Origin: Perognathus longimembris pacificus
Lineage: Eukaryota > Chordata > Mammalia > Rodentia > Heteromyidae
NCBI RefSeq assembly: GCF_023159225.1
Contig: NC_063166.1
Location: 46,183,149-46,247,148, forward strand
Reading direction: 5' to 3'
Length of the DNA stretch: 64,000 nt
Shown here: positions 31,341 to 43,949 of the stretch, piece by piece
Layout: every line of letters starts with the position of its first letter
How positions within the stretch are numbered: the stretch's first letter is position 1
Made by a program: the position numbers and the translations under genes
The notes under the pieces: generated by a model
Seen by the model: only the letters and a program-made list of their open reading frames with translations
Database searches by the model: none
What the model was told of the DNA's origin: nothing

Positions 31341-32345
31341 AAACATCTCAGTGCTGTCTGCTCACCTTGAGTCCTTTAAGTTTATGTCCAGGTATATGAT
31401 GGTTTTACTTTGAGTTTTTCAAGGAAATTCCATCTTGATTTTCATAGAATCAACACTACATCAAAATGCCAAACACCTGAAGGACTAGTTGGTAACATCT
31501 TTGCAAACATGGGTTCAAGGTTCGAATCACTGTGGCAAAATACATGAATGGGTCAAGATTTGTATGCAACAACGTGATTCATGTGATTCTGATTATTAGC
31601 CAGTCTGTAAAGATACAATGAAAGGAAAAAGCTGTAAAATATATAAAGAATGAATTTTAAAGTAGGAAATGGACCCAAAAGGCAACAATAGCAATATAAT
31701 TTTCTACAACTAAATTTATATATGTATATTTATTTAAATATTGCATATTATATGTACAATTTATTGTTTAAAAAACTATTGGTAAAGCTATTAGAGAGAC
31801 ATCTCAAGATTATTTTAAATTGAAAAATGTAAAATAATTTAAGTAGAAAGAAGGACATAATAAAACAATTAGCATGCATCTAATGAAAGCTTTATGAAAG
31901 AATGCAGAGTAGTAACAAAAGAACATTCAACTAGAAATGTTGAGTACGTAATTTTAGAAAAGCCTTATCTTGGACTTGCAAGTCAAAATGGATCCCTAAA
32001 ACAGTAAATAAGATGGAATAAATAAAAGGATAACTTAAAAGGCAGGAAGATAACCAATGTAAAAATGATTTTAAAAATTTCAAAATTCCAACAAAGAAAG
32101 AGTGAATATGAAAAACAGTAAAATTTAAAATTGTGAGAAGAAAAATCATCAAAATAGAATTTTATGCTGAATTCCACTGTTATTAAAGACTAACAAATAT
32201 AGTCTTCAGTAAAGGGAAAGGGCCAAAATTCTTCTTTTTTCATTTTTTCTGGTATACTGTTGATTCTATAATTCAAGTCAAATCTACTTGTCTATAAAAC
32301 TATGTGTTTTTAAATACTGAACAAGCAAATCAAATCTAACATTGT
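31341..32345. other. Very A+T-rich sequence
   Basis: A+T-rich with runs of A and T and short open frames. No gene or repeat family recognised. Confidence 0.45.
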
Positions 32346-32404
32346 GCACATATATATATAGATATAGATATAGATACAGATACAGATACAGATATAGATA
32401 GATA
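32346..32404. repeat. (GATATA)n/(GATACA)n microsatellite
   Basis: TA units followed by GATATA and GATACA hexamers. Confidence 0.95.
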
Positions 32405-32407
32405 AAT

Positions 32408-32490
32408 ACCTTGAGCCACAGCTCCACTTCTAGCTTTTTTGGTGTTTAATTGAAGATAAGAGTGTCATGGACTTTCCTTCCAGACTCTGG
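32408..32490 (-). mobile_element. 7SL-Geo SINE fragment
   Basis: 'cttgagccacagctccactt' and 'aagagtgtcatggactttcc' are the reversed right arm and linker. The hexamer repeat next to it may have displaced the rest. Confidence 0.7.
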
Positions 32491-33000
32491 CACTTCTGAT
32501 TGAAATCACCTTGACAATCATGATGTCTAATCTAATATTATTTGGAGACTTAAAAATCACTTATCTAGAACCTCAGAAAACATTTCTACTTGCTAACAAC
32601 TCAGGTTAAGCAGTTATATAGCTCTTGAAATAGCTTTGTACTAAACAGAGGCATCCTGGGGTATTCCTCAAGCATTTTATCCTAGAACACATGTACCTTG
32701 TCCCTAAATGATGAATGATTGCTATTCTGACTTGATGAAAGGACTCAAGTACCTACATATTAAGAAAGCCAAGATGAGCTAATACAGACAGGTAAAAGCT
32801 TATGATCAACAGAACTGGATCTTGACAGGAAGATTGTTTATGAATAGTTTTCAATGGAAGCTATCTACTGTGTTTCCCAATTCTGCATTAAGTCAGCTGC
32901 TGAAGTTATATTTTCAAAATCCTTACCTCTTTCCACCATTTCTTTCTGTTTTTTACTGCTCTTACAATTTCTTGATTTTTAATTTGTTTGTTTTCTTATT
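32491..33000. other. Unique sequence
   Basis: Nothing recognised. Confidence 0.45.
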
Positions 33001-33004
33001 TTCT

Positions 33005-33545
33005 TACCTTGAATTATAAAGGCATTTCAATTCAACATATCAGTTTATGAGTACAATGCAACTTGATCAATGTCATTGATCATTATTGATCATTCTATCA
33101 TTCTCTTCCATCTCTCCCAACTCCATCTATCCTTTCAAATCACTCGATCCCATTTGGACATAAATACACTCAATGTAATAACTGTATTCACCACACTTCC
33201 ACTCTCAATTGGCTTATTTCCTCTCCAAAAGGCTCTTTCCCAACAAAATATGTTCAGCTTCTTGGTATTCATTTATTTTGTAAGTTAATTGTTTAAAGGA
33301 ATTACACCATTGAAATCTACCCTTGCATATACCATCCTTTAATCAATTGTTTTAATATATTTATATATGACCATCTATGTTTTCATATATATTTATAACT
33401 TCCACTTAAGAGAGAAAACATGGACTCTGTCTCTCTGAGCATGACATACTTTGCTTTACATAATTTTTCAAATTCTTTCTTATAAATACTTTATTGTTTT
33501 CCATTGCTTTAGGATAAAGCCAAACCACTTTGTAAAATATTCAGC
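33005..33545 (-). mobile_element. Old L1 ORF2 end and 3' UTR
   Basis: The plus strand starts 'ggcatttcaattcaacatat', continues with a pyrimidine-rich block and ends with 'gagagaaaacatggactctg' and 'cttgctttac'-like words that mirror the ORF2 end of L1. It is the same older subfamily as 62205-62365. Confidence 0.6.
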
Positions 33546-34255
33546 ATTGTTTTGAGCAATTTTGTCTTCCTTATACCGTAGGTCTTTTGCTTTAAATATC
33601 CTGGCATCTTCTACTCAGTTCCTCAACATGAATATTTTCTTCCATAGCAACTTTTCACATAGTCTTCTCTGCACCTGAAATACTGAAAACTTTTCCCCTC
33701 AATATGGAGATTATTTTCTTTCCTTAGCAAATTCCTTCCATTTAAAGAGATCTTTGATCACATTTTCCTGATCAATAGTATCTTCCTTGTTTTTCCCAGT
33801 GAGATTTAAAATCAAGAACAATGTAACAATCTTTGCTAGCAATTGATATAACCAAACTTTTCTATGGTTTGTGTGAATATATTGTTAATGTCATTCTTTT
33901 TTACTAGAATTTAAGCTACATCAGTGCTATGATTCTCGGCACATTATTTCTCAAATCACTTCATTCAGTTCATCTTTGTGTTGAATTTATTTATCAGGTT
34001 TTTAACATAAAGTTCTCTCCAACTGTTGTCACATAATATAGAGAGATACTCTCTTATGATGGATGGGTCAATACTTTCAAAAGATGGTACTTTAATATCT
34101 GTATTATGATAAAGGCCTTCTGAGACATAAAGGGAAGTTTGGGATAAGCTCAGGGAGTGAAATGGTTATAATTTTTATGATGAAAATTATGTCTTGCCTG
34201 ATTTGCCCAAAAATGGGCAAATTCAGTATGAGAGAAGATTCTGGCAATAAAGCAG
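33546..34255. other. Unique sequence
   Basis: A+T-rich, nothing recognised. Confidence 0.45.
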
Positions 34256-34257
34256 GT

Positions 34258-34378
34258 TTACAAAATACTACAAAATCTGGAAAGTGGTGCTGTGGCTCTC
34301 AACTGAAGAGCTCAAGGACATCGCCCAGGCCCAGAGTTCAAGCCCCACGACAGACAAAAAAGAAAAAAGAAAAGAAAT
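34258..34378 (+). mobile_element. Geo right-arm monomer
   Basis: 'aaagtggtgctgtggctc', 'gagctcaaggacatcgccc' and 'gttcaagccccacgac', then an A-rich tail. Only the right arm is present, without an IDL or 7SL head. Confidence 0.75.
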
Positions 34379-34895
34379 GCATTCTAACAATACTAAAAAA
34401 TTGCAACACAATATATCAATAGAAGTTTCCAATGTACCAACAATTTAAAACCTCAAATAGTAAAATTGACTCTCCAAATTATGAAAACAAAAATCCTTAA
34501 AAGGGAAAACAAAGCAACTGGTTTGCTGACATGTATGGAAGAAGCTGAAATGTAGCTCAGATATAAAGAAGCTCCTTTAGAAAATATAACCAAAATTGTA
34601 CTTTTACTTGAATAATTAATGACTCAAGTGCAGAGAGACTCAGTCCTTACTTGATCCCCCGCCCCCACTTGGGCTGGGAGAAATCTGAGCAAAAGAGTGA
34701 GCAAAGAAGAAGTTTTTTTCCCAAATGAATCACAGAGATAAACACATCAAAAAAGCTTTTTGGAAACTTCTTCTTCAATGATCTTCAAATATCCTGTAGC
34801 CATGACCTAAAGCATTGTTTCTCTTCTCATTCCTTTTACCCCTTCTGTGCTGCTCTTAGCAGCAAGTTAAGCAAGACTCAAAGGGGACAGCATAA
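34379..34895. other. Unique sequence
   Basis: Nothing recognised. Confidence 0.45.
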
Positions 34896-34899
34896 CCAG

Positions 34900-35155
34900 G
34901 CCAGCTCAAGCAAAACATGAGGGAGATCTGATCTCAACAATTAAGCCAGACATCCTGATAGATGCCTGCCACCCACCTAAATCAGAGTTATGTAGGTAGG
35001 AGGACCATAGTCAGGGACCAGCCCAGGCAAAATTCAGACCTTGTCAGAAAAAAATACAAAGCAATAAAAGATTAGAGGTTGGCCCAGTAGGTAGCTCTCT
35101 TAACCAGCAAGAGTGAGGCCTTATATTTAAATCTCAGAACCTCGGAAAACAAAGG
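34900..35155 (+). mobile_element. Old 7SL/tRNA-like SINE
   Basis: 'ttaagccagacatcctgata', 'gtaggaggaccatagtc' and 'ccagcccaggcaaaattc' resemble a 7SL monomer end; 'ggttggcccagtaggtagc' and 'gtgaggccttatatttaaat' resemble a tRNA-like arm. Confidence 0.5.
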
Positions 35156-35396
35156 TGGCAACACAGGAAGAGCCTGGGAAAGGGTTAAAGAACTCAGAGA
35201 AAAACTACCCAAAACACATTTGAACAGAGGTTCAAGTCATATACCCATGTGTCACTGTACTACATAGAAATATTATACTCAGCTAATCAATGAAATTGAT
35301 AAATAATAACAACATGGTTCAAAATCTTAAAGTAACTCACTTTTTGAAAACATACAACTGTTCAATAAGAAAGAAATTTAACATTCCTGAACTATA

Positions 35397-35502
35397 TTCA
35401 TCCTCATTTTTTTTGTCTCTTTTTTGGTACTGGGGATCAAACCCAGAATGTTGCACTTGTAAGGCAAGCACTTTGCCACTGAGCTACCTACCTCCCAGCC
35501 CC
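35397..35502 (-). mobile_element. ID-type monomeric SINE with target duplication
   Basis: The minus strand starts 'ggggctgggaggtaggtagc' and has the B box GGTTTGATCCC. It is flanked by aacattcctgaactata (35380-35396) and aacatccctgaactata (35503-35519), a 17-bp duplication with one mismatch. It lacks the Geo arm, so this monomer is able to move alone. Confidence 0.88.
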
Positions 35503-35519
35503 AACATCCCTGAACTATA

Positions 35520-35816
35520 AAACAACAATAATTCCTGAATATAAAACCAGGGCTTAAACTGTATAAAAACTTCTGATGGTGTATTGAATAATTATATTAT
35601 CAAACAAGAAAAAGAAAAGTTATGTGGTTTTTTTCCCAAATGAAGAAGAAATGAATATAGTCTGAGAGAGGCAAACAGTAATGAAATAAATATGTGCAAA
35701 TTAATCAATTAGGAAATAATAAGGTAATAAAACTATACTTGATGTATAAATCCAAGTACTAATGATTTTTTAATCTATTAACAACTAGATTTGGGGCAGA
35801 GATTTAAAATGGGGAA
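35520..35816. other. Unique sequence
   Basis: Nothing recognised. Confidence 0.45.
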
Positions 35817-35831
35817 AGAATCACACAATTT

Positions 35832-36035
35832 TTTCTTTTTTTTTTTCTTTTTTTTTTTTTGGCCAGTCCTGGGCCTTGGATTCAGGGCCTGAGCACTGTC
35901 CCTGGCTTCTTCCCGCTCAAGGCTAGCACTCTGCCACCTGAGCCACAGCGCCCCTTCTGGCCGTTTTCCATATATGTGGTGCTGGGGAATCGAACCAAGA
36001 GCTTCACTCTTGCCACTAGGCCATATTCCCAGCCC
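35832..36035 (-). mobile_element. IDL-Geo dimeric SINE with internal deletion
   Basis: A full right monomer and an IDL monomer lacking about 17 bp (plus-strand 'gagcttcactcttgcc', where other copies have extra sequence between 'cttca' and 'cactcttg'). The B box (plus 'ggaatcgaacc') is intact. It is flanked by the perfect 15-bp duplication agaatcacacaattt at 35817-35831 and 36036-36050. Confidence 0.94.
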
Positions 36036-36294
36036 AGAATCACACAATTTAATGGATAAAAAGATGAATAATCATTTCTTAAGAAATAGACATTGAAATA
36101 TATTGTAAACCATACATGCAGTCATCAAATCTGGATATAGCATTCAAGAAAGTAGAAATCAATTTAATTAATGCCAAAGGTTACTAAAATGCTTTAGAAA
36201 GCTATTTAACAGTCATTTATAACTATAAATCCTTGATAAGCTAGAAGTAGGTGAATGATTTCCATGTGGTCTCTGTCTCTCATACGCACTCATG

Positions 36295-36297
<3 letters not shown>

Positions 36298-36336
<39 letters not shown>

Positions 36337-36343
36337 CACATAC
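36298..36343. repeat. (CA)n microsatellite
   Basis: CA units with one CG interruption. Confidence 0.96.
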
Positions 36344-36965
36344 ATGATTCTAGGTGACATTACAAACTGTCCCTGAATACAACTGTGACTTGGTAGTATT
36401 GAGATTATGCCAGTCAAGGCAATTTGTTAAGAGTAACAAATAAGAGATAAATATTTGATTGGTAGAAACAAAATATTATTACTTAAAGATATTACGTGTA
36501 CATGCCTACAAAATACATAACAAGAAAATAGAAAAGCAGAAAATTAGGGACCCAGCAGGGTATCTCATTACAAAATTAGAGATTTCTTTTTCCTTGGCCA
36601 CACAGAAGGTGATATGACTTTGGATGAGGTTAGTAATCAAATCACCACGTAAAGAACTAGTTAAAACTCTTCTCTAGGGCATCAAGAAAGATGGAACTGA
36701 ATGTTTAACTGGTCTTGAACAAGAAAGCTCACTATTTCCAGGTATTGTATTGCCCAACATGATTCCTATACTTACACTGACATGTTTTGCGAAATGACTG
36801 ACGACAACTGAAGAATCAATCTCAGGATAGTTTCCTCTTTATAAACATTGAAGATATAAACTTTGAAGATATTTTGGACAATTACTTTTATAGATCATAA
36901 GTCATAGAAGCTCCCAAAGTGTAAATAAGTAAAGAACAAGAGAACATAGCAAACAAATAAGCAAA
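36344..36965. other. Unique sequence
   Basis: Nothing recognised. The end (36935-36970) is an AACA-rich simple stretch. Confidence 0.45.
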
Positions 36966-36967
36966 CA

Positions 36968-37262
36968 AATATGTATCTCATCTGAGTACCATGGATACTG
37001 TATATACTGGTATTAGAACTACGGAATGGAAAGGGAATATGAAAATCAAGAGACAAAGGATAAAAAGACAAACCACTCCAAAAGCAATACTTACAAAACC
37101 ATTTGGTGTAAACCAACTGAACAACTCATGGGGGGAGAGGGAAACGAGGAGGGGGAAGGGGGAAAATGAGGGAGGAGGTAACAAATTGTACAAGAAATGT
37201 ACCCATTGACTTACGTATGAAATTGTAACCCCTCTGTAAATTGTTTTGACAATAAAAAATTA
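36968..37262 (+). mobile_element. L1 3' UTR insertion
   Basis: It starts at 'gtatctcatctgagtacc' and keeps the whole distal 3' UTR: 'aaagcaatacttacaaaacc', a G-rich block at 37130-37172 and 'ttttgacaataaaaaatt'. It is well preserved. No certain target duplication. Confidence 0.85.
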
Positions 37263-37264
37263 TT

Positions 37265-38365
37265 CAGAAAAAAGAATATAGTCATGAATTTAATGTATAT
37301 GTTACAGGATTAAGAAGAGCAAGGGACAAGGTAGATATAGGAGCAATTGGTGAGAATGTTAAAAGGATGACATTGATTGAGATACAATGTATTCCAAAGC
37401 TGCTTTGCTAAACAGCAACTCCTTTGTACAACTACTTAAAAATAATTTTAATAAACTTAAAATCATTTCATGAACAATAGACTCAAATATGTCCTATCTT
37501 GTCACATTAAGGAGAAACGCTAAATATTGTACCAAGTTCCACTTCTGCACATTGTTCGCAAGGGTTCTCATGTTACCTGGTCCTTGAAGATTTAAAAGAT
37601 TTGTATTAACAAACAAAAGGAAAAGAAAATAAAAACAGCAACAATGGCAGCTAAAAAAATATTGGAGCTCAGTATGATAGAAGTGGAAGCAACAAATGGT
37701 AAATGAATGAGAAAACAAATTAAATTTCATTAGTTATGAAATGCAAATAAAATAATTAAACACATTTTCATAAGCCAATATTTCACTATTAGCAAATATT
37801 AAAAGTTTGTTCATATTTAAATAAGCCAATTAAGAGCAGTTATTTTGAGACAACAGGGAACATTTGAATGCATACTCAGTTTAGAATAAAGAATTGCTAA
37901 TTTCGTTGAATGTGAGTCCTGGTATTGTGGTTCCACAGAGAAGAATGATTTCTGCTGTGAATACAAACAGAAACACTGATTTCTCAGAAAGAGAGTAAAT
38001 GACCAAGATTACAATGTTACTGTAAGATCTGTGGGTTTTCACATTATTCTCTGCACCTGTCTTTGGAACTTTTCACAGTAGTTAAATAAGTAAGGTATGG
38101 CTGTGGAACTTTGGATGTGATGAGGGAATATTGAAATATCAGTGTCTTGTTGCTATTTGTGAAACTGAAATCAGATACTTAATTTAAACCCTCATCTTGG
38201 TACCCACATGGGTAGCCTTGTGCCCTGTTAACCTGCCCTTTTGTTGTCAAACTGCTTCACTCAGCTGCTAGAATGGGCTGTGGAAATCCTCTTTACCACC
38301 TTCAAAGGCTTTCCTTATTCTCCTCTGTAGAGAGATAAGATGAATGATATAGCATGAGTAAGAGA
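37265..38365. other. Unique sequence
   Basis: A+T-rich, nothing recognised. Confidence 0.45.
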
Positions 38366-38402
38366 GTGAGACAGACAGACAGACAGAAACACAGACAGAC
38401 AT
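38366..38402. repeat. (AGAC)n microsatellite
   Basis: Short run of AGAC units with an interruption. Confidence 0.9.
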
Positions 38403-39045
38403 TGAGTATGTTGCATTGGTAAAAGCAGTGTTCTGCTTCATGAGGGGAAGCAAAAACATAAAACAAAACAGAAACAAACAACTTGAAGCAGCTTCAAGAA
38501 GTCTCGGTGCCTTCATGCCCACTAACCTCTATTTCACCAAACCTAACAAAAGGCAAGGAGCCCCACTGTTAGTGGAAGCAGGCTGGCCTCCCACAGATGC
38601 TGCCCCTCCGAAATGTATATGAGCAGGATATCTTCATAGAAAAGTAAGCAGATGCTATCTTGCCCAGGTAGGGAACAGATTCTGGACGTAATAGTTGTTG
38701 GTTCATACTAGAAAGTAATGCAATGTGTGCCTGCATAAAGAAGAATGGAAAATGGCTACATACATTTGTAAATAGATGCTTTAGTCATTCAGCAATGGAA
38801 GCAGGTACTTGAATAAGAAAAAGACATTGTAAAACTAGTATTTCTTTGGCCATTCTGAGCAGGATAATAGAAAACCGTGATGTAGCATTCCAAACTTGAA
38901 AATATCTACAGCAGCCTAGGATGCTGGCCTCAGGAACAAGGCAGTGGTTTATGCTGGTGTAATGGTCTTTATCCAAGTATCTTGGAACAGCGATTACATT
39001 ATAATGTTAGGGCAATTTTTTTCTTAGATGTTCAAAGGGTGAAAA
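38403..39045. other. Unique sequence
   Basis: Nothing recognised; two short frames on opposite strands overlap at 38268-38622 without a familiar motif. Confidence 0.45.
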
Positions 39046-39049
39046 TCAC

Positions 39050-39170
39050 TTTAAAACTGTTGATACTGATTGCCAAATTGCCCTTTGGGAAAATGCTGAT
39101 TCCTATGCCTGGCCATTAGGCATGGAAATGTTGGCTTCTATGTGATTTCTATGGCCATTTTAACCCCTTC
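39050..39170 (-). mobile_element. Possible ancient L1 ORF2 fragment
   Basis: 'gattgccaaattgccctttg' resembles a widely repeated phrase in reversed mammalian L1 ORF2. The rest is decayed. Confidence 0.4.
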
Positions 39171-39475
39171 TCCTACTAGACAGAAAACTAAAAAATATGC
39201 TTCTTGACAGTACAGTATGCTCCATGGAAACCTCTGTCCACTTAAATCATTTCTAATGGTTTTTCCAAGGTCTTCAAGTGCCTTTTACTTCAGTGTTTCT
39301 GTTTATCTCATTACATTTCTCAAAACAAGGAAATCTCATTGAAGAAAGTGTTTCACAGGAGGAAGACAAATACTTAAGATGGTGCTCTTAGGACCAAAGG
39401 AAAGAATATATCACGTACATGCATAGATGTCTGAAGCAAAAAGAATATAGTTAAAAAATATGACTGAAAACATGA

Positions 39476-39715
39476 GCCGTGGGTGCCAGTAGCTTACTCC
39501 ATATAATCCTAGCTTCTCAGGAGACTGAGACCTGGGAAATCACATTTCAAAGCCAGCCTTAGCAGGAAAGTCCACAACATTTTATCTCCAATTAACCCAC
39601 AAAAAGCAGCATTGGAATTGTGGCTCAAAAGTACAGTGCTTTTGGAGCTAAAGGCAGGAGGATCAAGAATTCAGGCCCAGTTTGGACTTCATATTGGGAT
39701 CCTGCCTCAAAACAA
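39476..39715 (+). mobile_element. 7SL-Geo chimeric SINE
   Basis: 7SL head ('gtgggtgccagtagcttac', 'tctcaggagactgagacc'), 'caaagccagccttagcagg', the linker 'ttatctccaattaaccc' and a diverged right arm ending in 'ctgcctcaaaacaataaa'. Confidence 0.75.
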
Positions 39716-40675
39716 TAAAGGAAGACTCAGTGTTCCTTTCAGAGAAAAGTACAGAAAAGCATTGCGTAGACCAGGAGTGCCAGGGTAAGAAACGCATTGA
39801 CAACTGTAAAAACCTATACGCTTGTTCCCAGATTCTAATGACAAGCAACTACAGAAGCATGAAGAAAGAGGTAACAAGAGGTAATGAAGGAAAATGAGTT
39901 AAGCAATTGCAGGAAATTGCAGGGATAAGAGTTGTTTGGTGAGATTTGGTAGGGATCTGGTCATAAGGGAAGAATGCAGACATATACTAAGTTAGAAGAG
40001 AGAAGCAGAAGAGAAAGCTAATGACTAGAAATTACATACCTGTCTAAACAAAATGACAAACAATTAACTAGAGGATGGAAATGATAGAAAAATTTGACAA
40101 AATAATAAAGACCTAATTTAAGAGTGCAGTCATATGAGGCAAATGCCTTCCATGAATGTAGAGAAAAAATGAAATGTAGTATTATTGTTCAAAAGTTAAT
40201 ATTATTTGGCATTAAAGTTAGAAAATAAGCTTAATAGTCATATTGTTGTACTTTGCCTATAATTAAGAAATTTGATGTATTTTAAATAAACCTGTAACAT
40301 CTGGGTTATTAGTCTGTTCAATTAATATTTATATGGAAGTTCATAAAACTGTTTTATTAAAGTTCTTCTTTCATTAAAAGATGGGAATAAGGAAGGAATT
40401 TATTAATGAAGGCAAAATGAGGTGGGATTTGCTTACATTGACTCAGTCTCCTTAAGACCAGAAAGCTTCAGTTAATTCCACGTATATATCACCATCATTT
40501 ATACTCTGGACAACTTGTAAAGCCCTCTGTGGAAATGGCTTATTGTGATAATTATATACTATATCATAGACAGTCTCCAGGCTACAAAATCGTGATCTTA
40601 TTGACTTGATTTTTCTTCACTGGAAAAAGCAAGCAATTAAAAATAGAATTGTGAATGTGTGTGCAGTTGTGTATC

Positions 40676-40679
40676 TGTG

Positions 40680-40711
<32 letters not shown>
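40676..40711. repeat. (TG)n microsatellite
   Basis: TG units with one TATG interruption. Confidence 0.95.
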
Positions 40712-40712
<1 letters not shown>

Positions 40713-41554
40713 TCCATGAGCCAACACCCTTCTAGAAGGAAGGTGATAACTATACCCAGCTGAGTCAACACCTCTGGCACTGAACAAATAGATATAAGGA
40801 ATGAAGTCAGACCAGATTTATCACAGCTTGGCAGTACATAGTGAATGTCCCCTAACCATGGTTACTTTCACCACTAATACCCAGGACTCTGGGTTTAACT
40901 GCCTTTGCCATTTGAACTCATGCCATTCTTGTCATTTTTAAGAGCTTCCTAATTCCTCAACTGCTATTCTGGATGAGAGAGCTCAAATTCCTTGCTTCCT
41001 AAAGATGATGAGAATTTTCATTCTGGTACACAGAAATTTTGCCATTAATTTGCTGTGTCTCTGTTCTTTCCTCTGATGAACATTCTTGTCCTCAACTCAC
41101 TGGTGGTATCTGCATTGGTGAGGTAAATTTGGTACAAGTGTCATTGAGACAACTTACCAAACACTCAGTCCTCTGTGTTCTCTGTTCCCTTCCCTTTTTC
41201 AACATTCTTATTTCCATTGAAAGGTCTTTGCTCTTCTGTTGCATTAATTGAAAATAGTGAAACCAGAGCGGGGGAAAACAAGAAGTAATAATAAAACCCC
41301 TTAGTTTCTACATTAGAAACTGGTTGGTTTCCAAAGGCTGATGCAAAATACTTTCATCTGGTACCTCTTGTACAGAGTGAGTTAATTGATATGGAATGTG
41401 ATGTTTCATTTTTACCCAATGGGAAAGAGCTCTGTGATTGACTCACAATGTACAGTTTAGTCAGGGGGCACTAGTATGAGATCACTTGTATTGCAAATGG
41501 CACACAGCTCTAATCTACCTCCCTCTTTGTTTTAGTTGAAGGATACAAGGTTCT

Positions 41555-41645
41555 AAGCATTTAATAACTGCCTTAGGACACACAGTGAGTGAATACTTCT
41601 GATGGAATGACAGATCAGATTTCTGAGTCCTAGAGATTCAGACAG
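41555..41645 (+). mobile_element. Possible MIR
   Basis: 'aactgccttaggacacacag', 'tgagtgaatac' and 'gatttctgagtcctagag' follow the order of the MIR core ('...cacacagctagtaagtgg...'). The similarity is weak and judged from memory. Confidence 0.35.
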
Positions 41646-42329
41646 ATTTCAGAGATATCCAGTGAAATCGAACTCCAAGAGTCAAATCATATCCTTATTT
41701 CTCCCTTGTTGGATTAAATCAGGTTCACAGTTTCCTCAAACTTTTCATTTCTACTTATACCCTTCTGGTAGCTCTGTACAATATCTTTTTCCTCTGATTG
41801 AGCTGGATGAGAGTCTGGGAAAATTCCCCTGTTGTTATAATCCCCATCTCGAGTTTTACTTTTGTTTTTTTAAAGCCTAAACATTTCCATGATAAATATT
41901 TCCATGATAAACATGTTTTAAATCTTTTATGACCTCAAACTACAACTTGGGAAATTTATCTCTGACTCTGATTCAATGTAAAATACAGTCATCACTTATT
42001 CTGGTTTTGATACACAGCACAAAGCATGACTTCTACCATACCTTATCTCCTTCTACCTACTTGTTGGTTACTTTGCTATCTGTTCCTTGTAGCAACCTCT
42101 CCTCCCAGTATTGGGCACATAGAAGTTCAATTTACTTTTCTCACTGGAAGGCCTATTAGTAGCACACAGATGTTACAAATCAGAGGAAAATTAAAGTGTG
42201 ACCTGAGGACCTTACGATATAATGCATCACAAAGAATGTTGTTTCAGGTCAATTTTGTATATTTTAAGCCAATAAATACTTTTCTGATAATGATGTTGAT
42301 ATCAAAAGATAATAGTCCCTCAGTTTGGC

Positions 42330-42347
42330 ATATATATATGCATATAT

Positions 42348-42393
<46 letters not shown>
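42330..42393. repeat. (TA)n/(TACA)n microsatellite
   Basis: TATA, CATA and a long TA run ending 'tatatatacac'. Confidence 0.96.
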
Positions 42394-42395
<2 letters not shown>

Positions 42396-43479
42396 TGATT
42401 TTTCCCCCACAACAGACCATTTTGAATCCCTAGTCAATTCCTCACATTACTTTTCTGAAATTGATCAATTTCATCCTTGGCTTGTTTGACAGTCAACAAG
42501 GAAATTGAATTGCTTTTGAACAAGTAAATGGGTTCCCACTTCTTTCCTTCTTGAAAGAAAACACTTATTTGTAGCACAAATAAGTACCATACATGTCCAT
42601 TTCCACAACACAAAAATTCTTTGAAGATTTGACGCAACTAGAAAATATACTGGGAGTAAGAAACTATATACAGGTCTGGGAAATGCATTAGATGAAGAAA
42701 CAGCTTGGGTAGCATTCTTTTGGGAGTTTTTGTTTTTTCTTGTACCGAGGATTTAAATGACTGTGTGTACCTATTTATTCCTTATATAAAGAAGGGACAG
42801 CTGCGCACCAAAAGGTCCAGTTATTTTAGGCATCCCTCAACTGCATGGCTGGCTGGGGTGTGGCTGGGAAAACTACAGTAGACATATAAGAAGTTTCTTC
42901 CTTTAATTTTTTTTTACTTAGTATTGCTTAACATAGTTTATAAATTTATTTAGTTTAAGAAAAAATCAGACAATTGTATGACTTTAAAATGGCTAAATTC
43001 TGGGTAACTGTGATGGGCACCGAATCCCAGCTTATCTTTATGTCCAAGCACCATGTGCCTTTTGTCAGCTTCAGCCTCCAGGGCTCATGTTTCCTTTAGC
43101 TGCCTTCAAAGACTCTTGTCAGGGCATCTGCCATCATGCTCTGTCTTGTGGAAAACTTCCTGTGCTCTCTCCTAAAGAGCCCCTTCTACTAGAGCAACTC
43201 TGTGAGGTAATACAGTGCCTTGAGGCCACCTGGTTCTCTGTGCTTCCAAGGTCAACTGTGTTCTGTTTTGTGAGAGTCATGTCTATAGAACTAGAACCCA
43301 GTTGTCCCTATATTTCATGCTATGAATCCTAAAATTTCCCTCCTGTTGGGATCAGTGAGAATGTCTCTTTTATGGAAGTTACCCTGGGAATGAGGTATCT
43401 GTTTAGGAATGAAATCAACAATCTATTGATTGATACTGTCCCAGTGGAAACTGCTTTAAGTTGTCATCATAAAAATAAT

Positions 43480-43940
43480 ATTCAAGAAAATGTGGTACAT
43501 ATACACAATGAGATTCTACTCTTCCATCAGAAAGAATGATGCTGATCTTTTCACAAGGAAATGGAAAGACTTGGAAAAAATTATATTGAGCAAAGTAAGC
43601 CAGACCCCAAAAATAGATCACATGTTTTCCTTCATTTGTGGTAACTAGAATGTGCCTAGAAATATATAGGTAAACACAATGGATGGTAAAAATATGTTGA
43701 AAATTAAATTTAAAATAATATTTGGATTTGAGAAATTAGACAAGGTTCTAGACATTCACACAGAGTAAGACCAAAGAAGGATATTCTTAGGTGAGGATCA
43801 TAAAGGCTCAATAGCTATGTTCACATAATCGTATAAAATGATATTTATTGAAATGAACTCCAAGAAATGGAAATGAGGTTTATTTTCTCTTGGTTACTGT
43901 TTTTAATTTCTTTAACTTTTGTTTGTAAATTTATATAATC
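43480..43940 (+). mobile_element. Older L1, ORF2 end and 3' UTR
   Basis: ORF2 end: 'aatgtggtacatatacacaa', 'aggaaatggaaagacttgg' and 'agtaagccagacccc'. The 3' UTR differs from the G-rich young type: 'acattcacacagagtaagac' and 'ctcaatagctatgttcacat'. The same older type recurs at 53916-54450. Confidence 0.8.
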
Positions 43941-43949
43941 CTTTAACCC

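Larger units (their letters stand above)
39716..43478. other. Mostly unique sequence
   Basis: Nearly 3.8 kb with few repeats. It contains a TG run at 40676-40711, a possible MIR at 41555-41645 and a TA-rich run at 42330-42393 (separate entries). A short less A+T-rich part lies at 43030-43330. No gene recognised. Confidence 0.4.

Noticed and set aside
36968..37262. Target duplication for this L1
   Set aside because: Only a short, mismatched similarity (agaacatag/agaatatag) was seen and it does not sit at the element ends.
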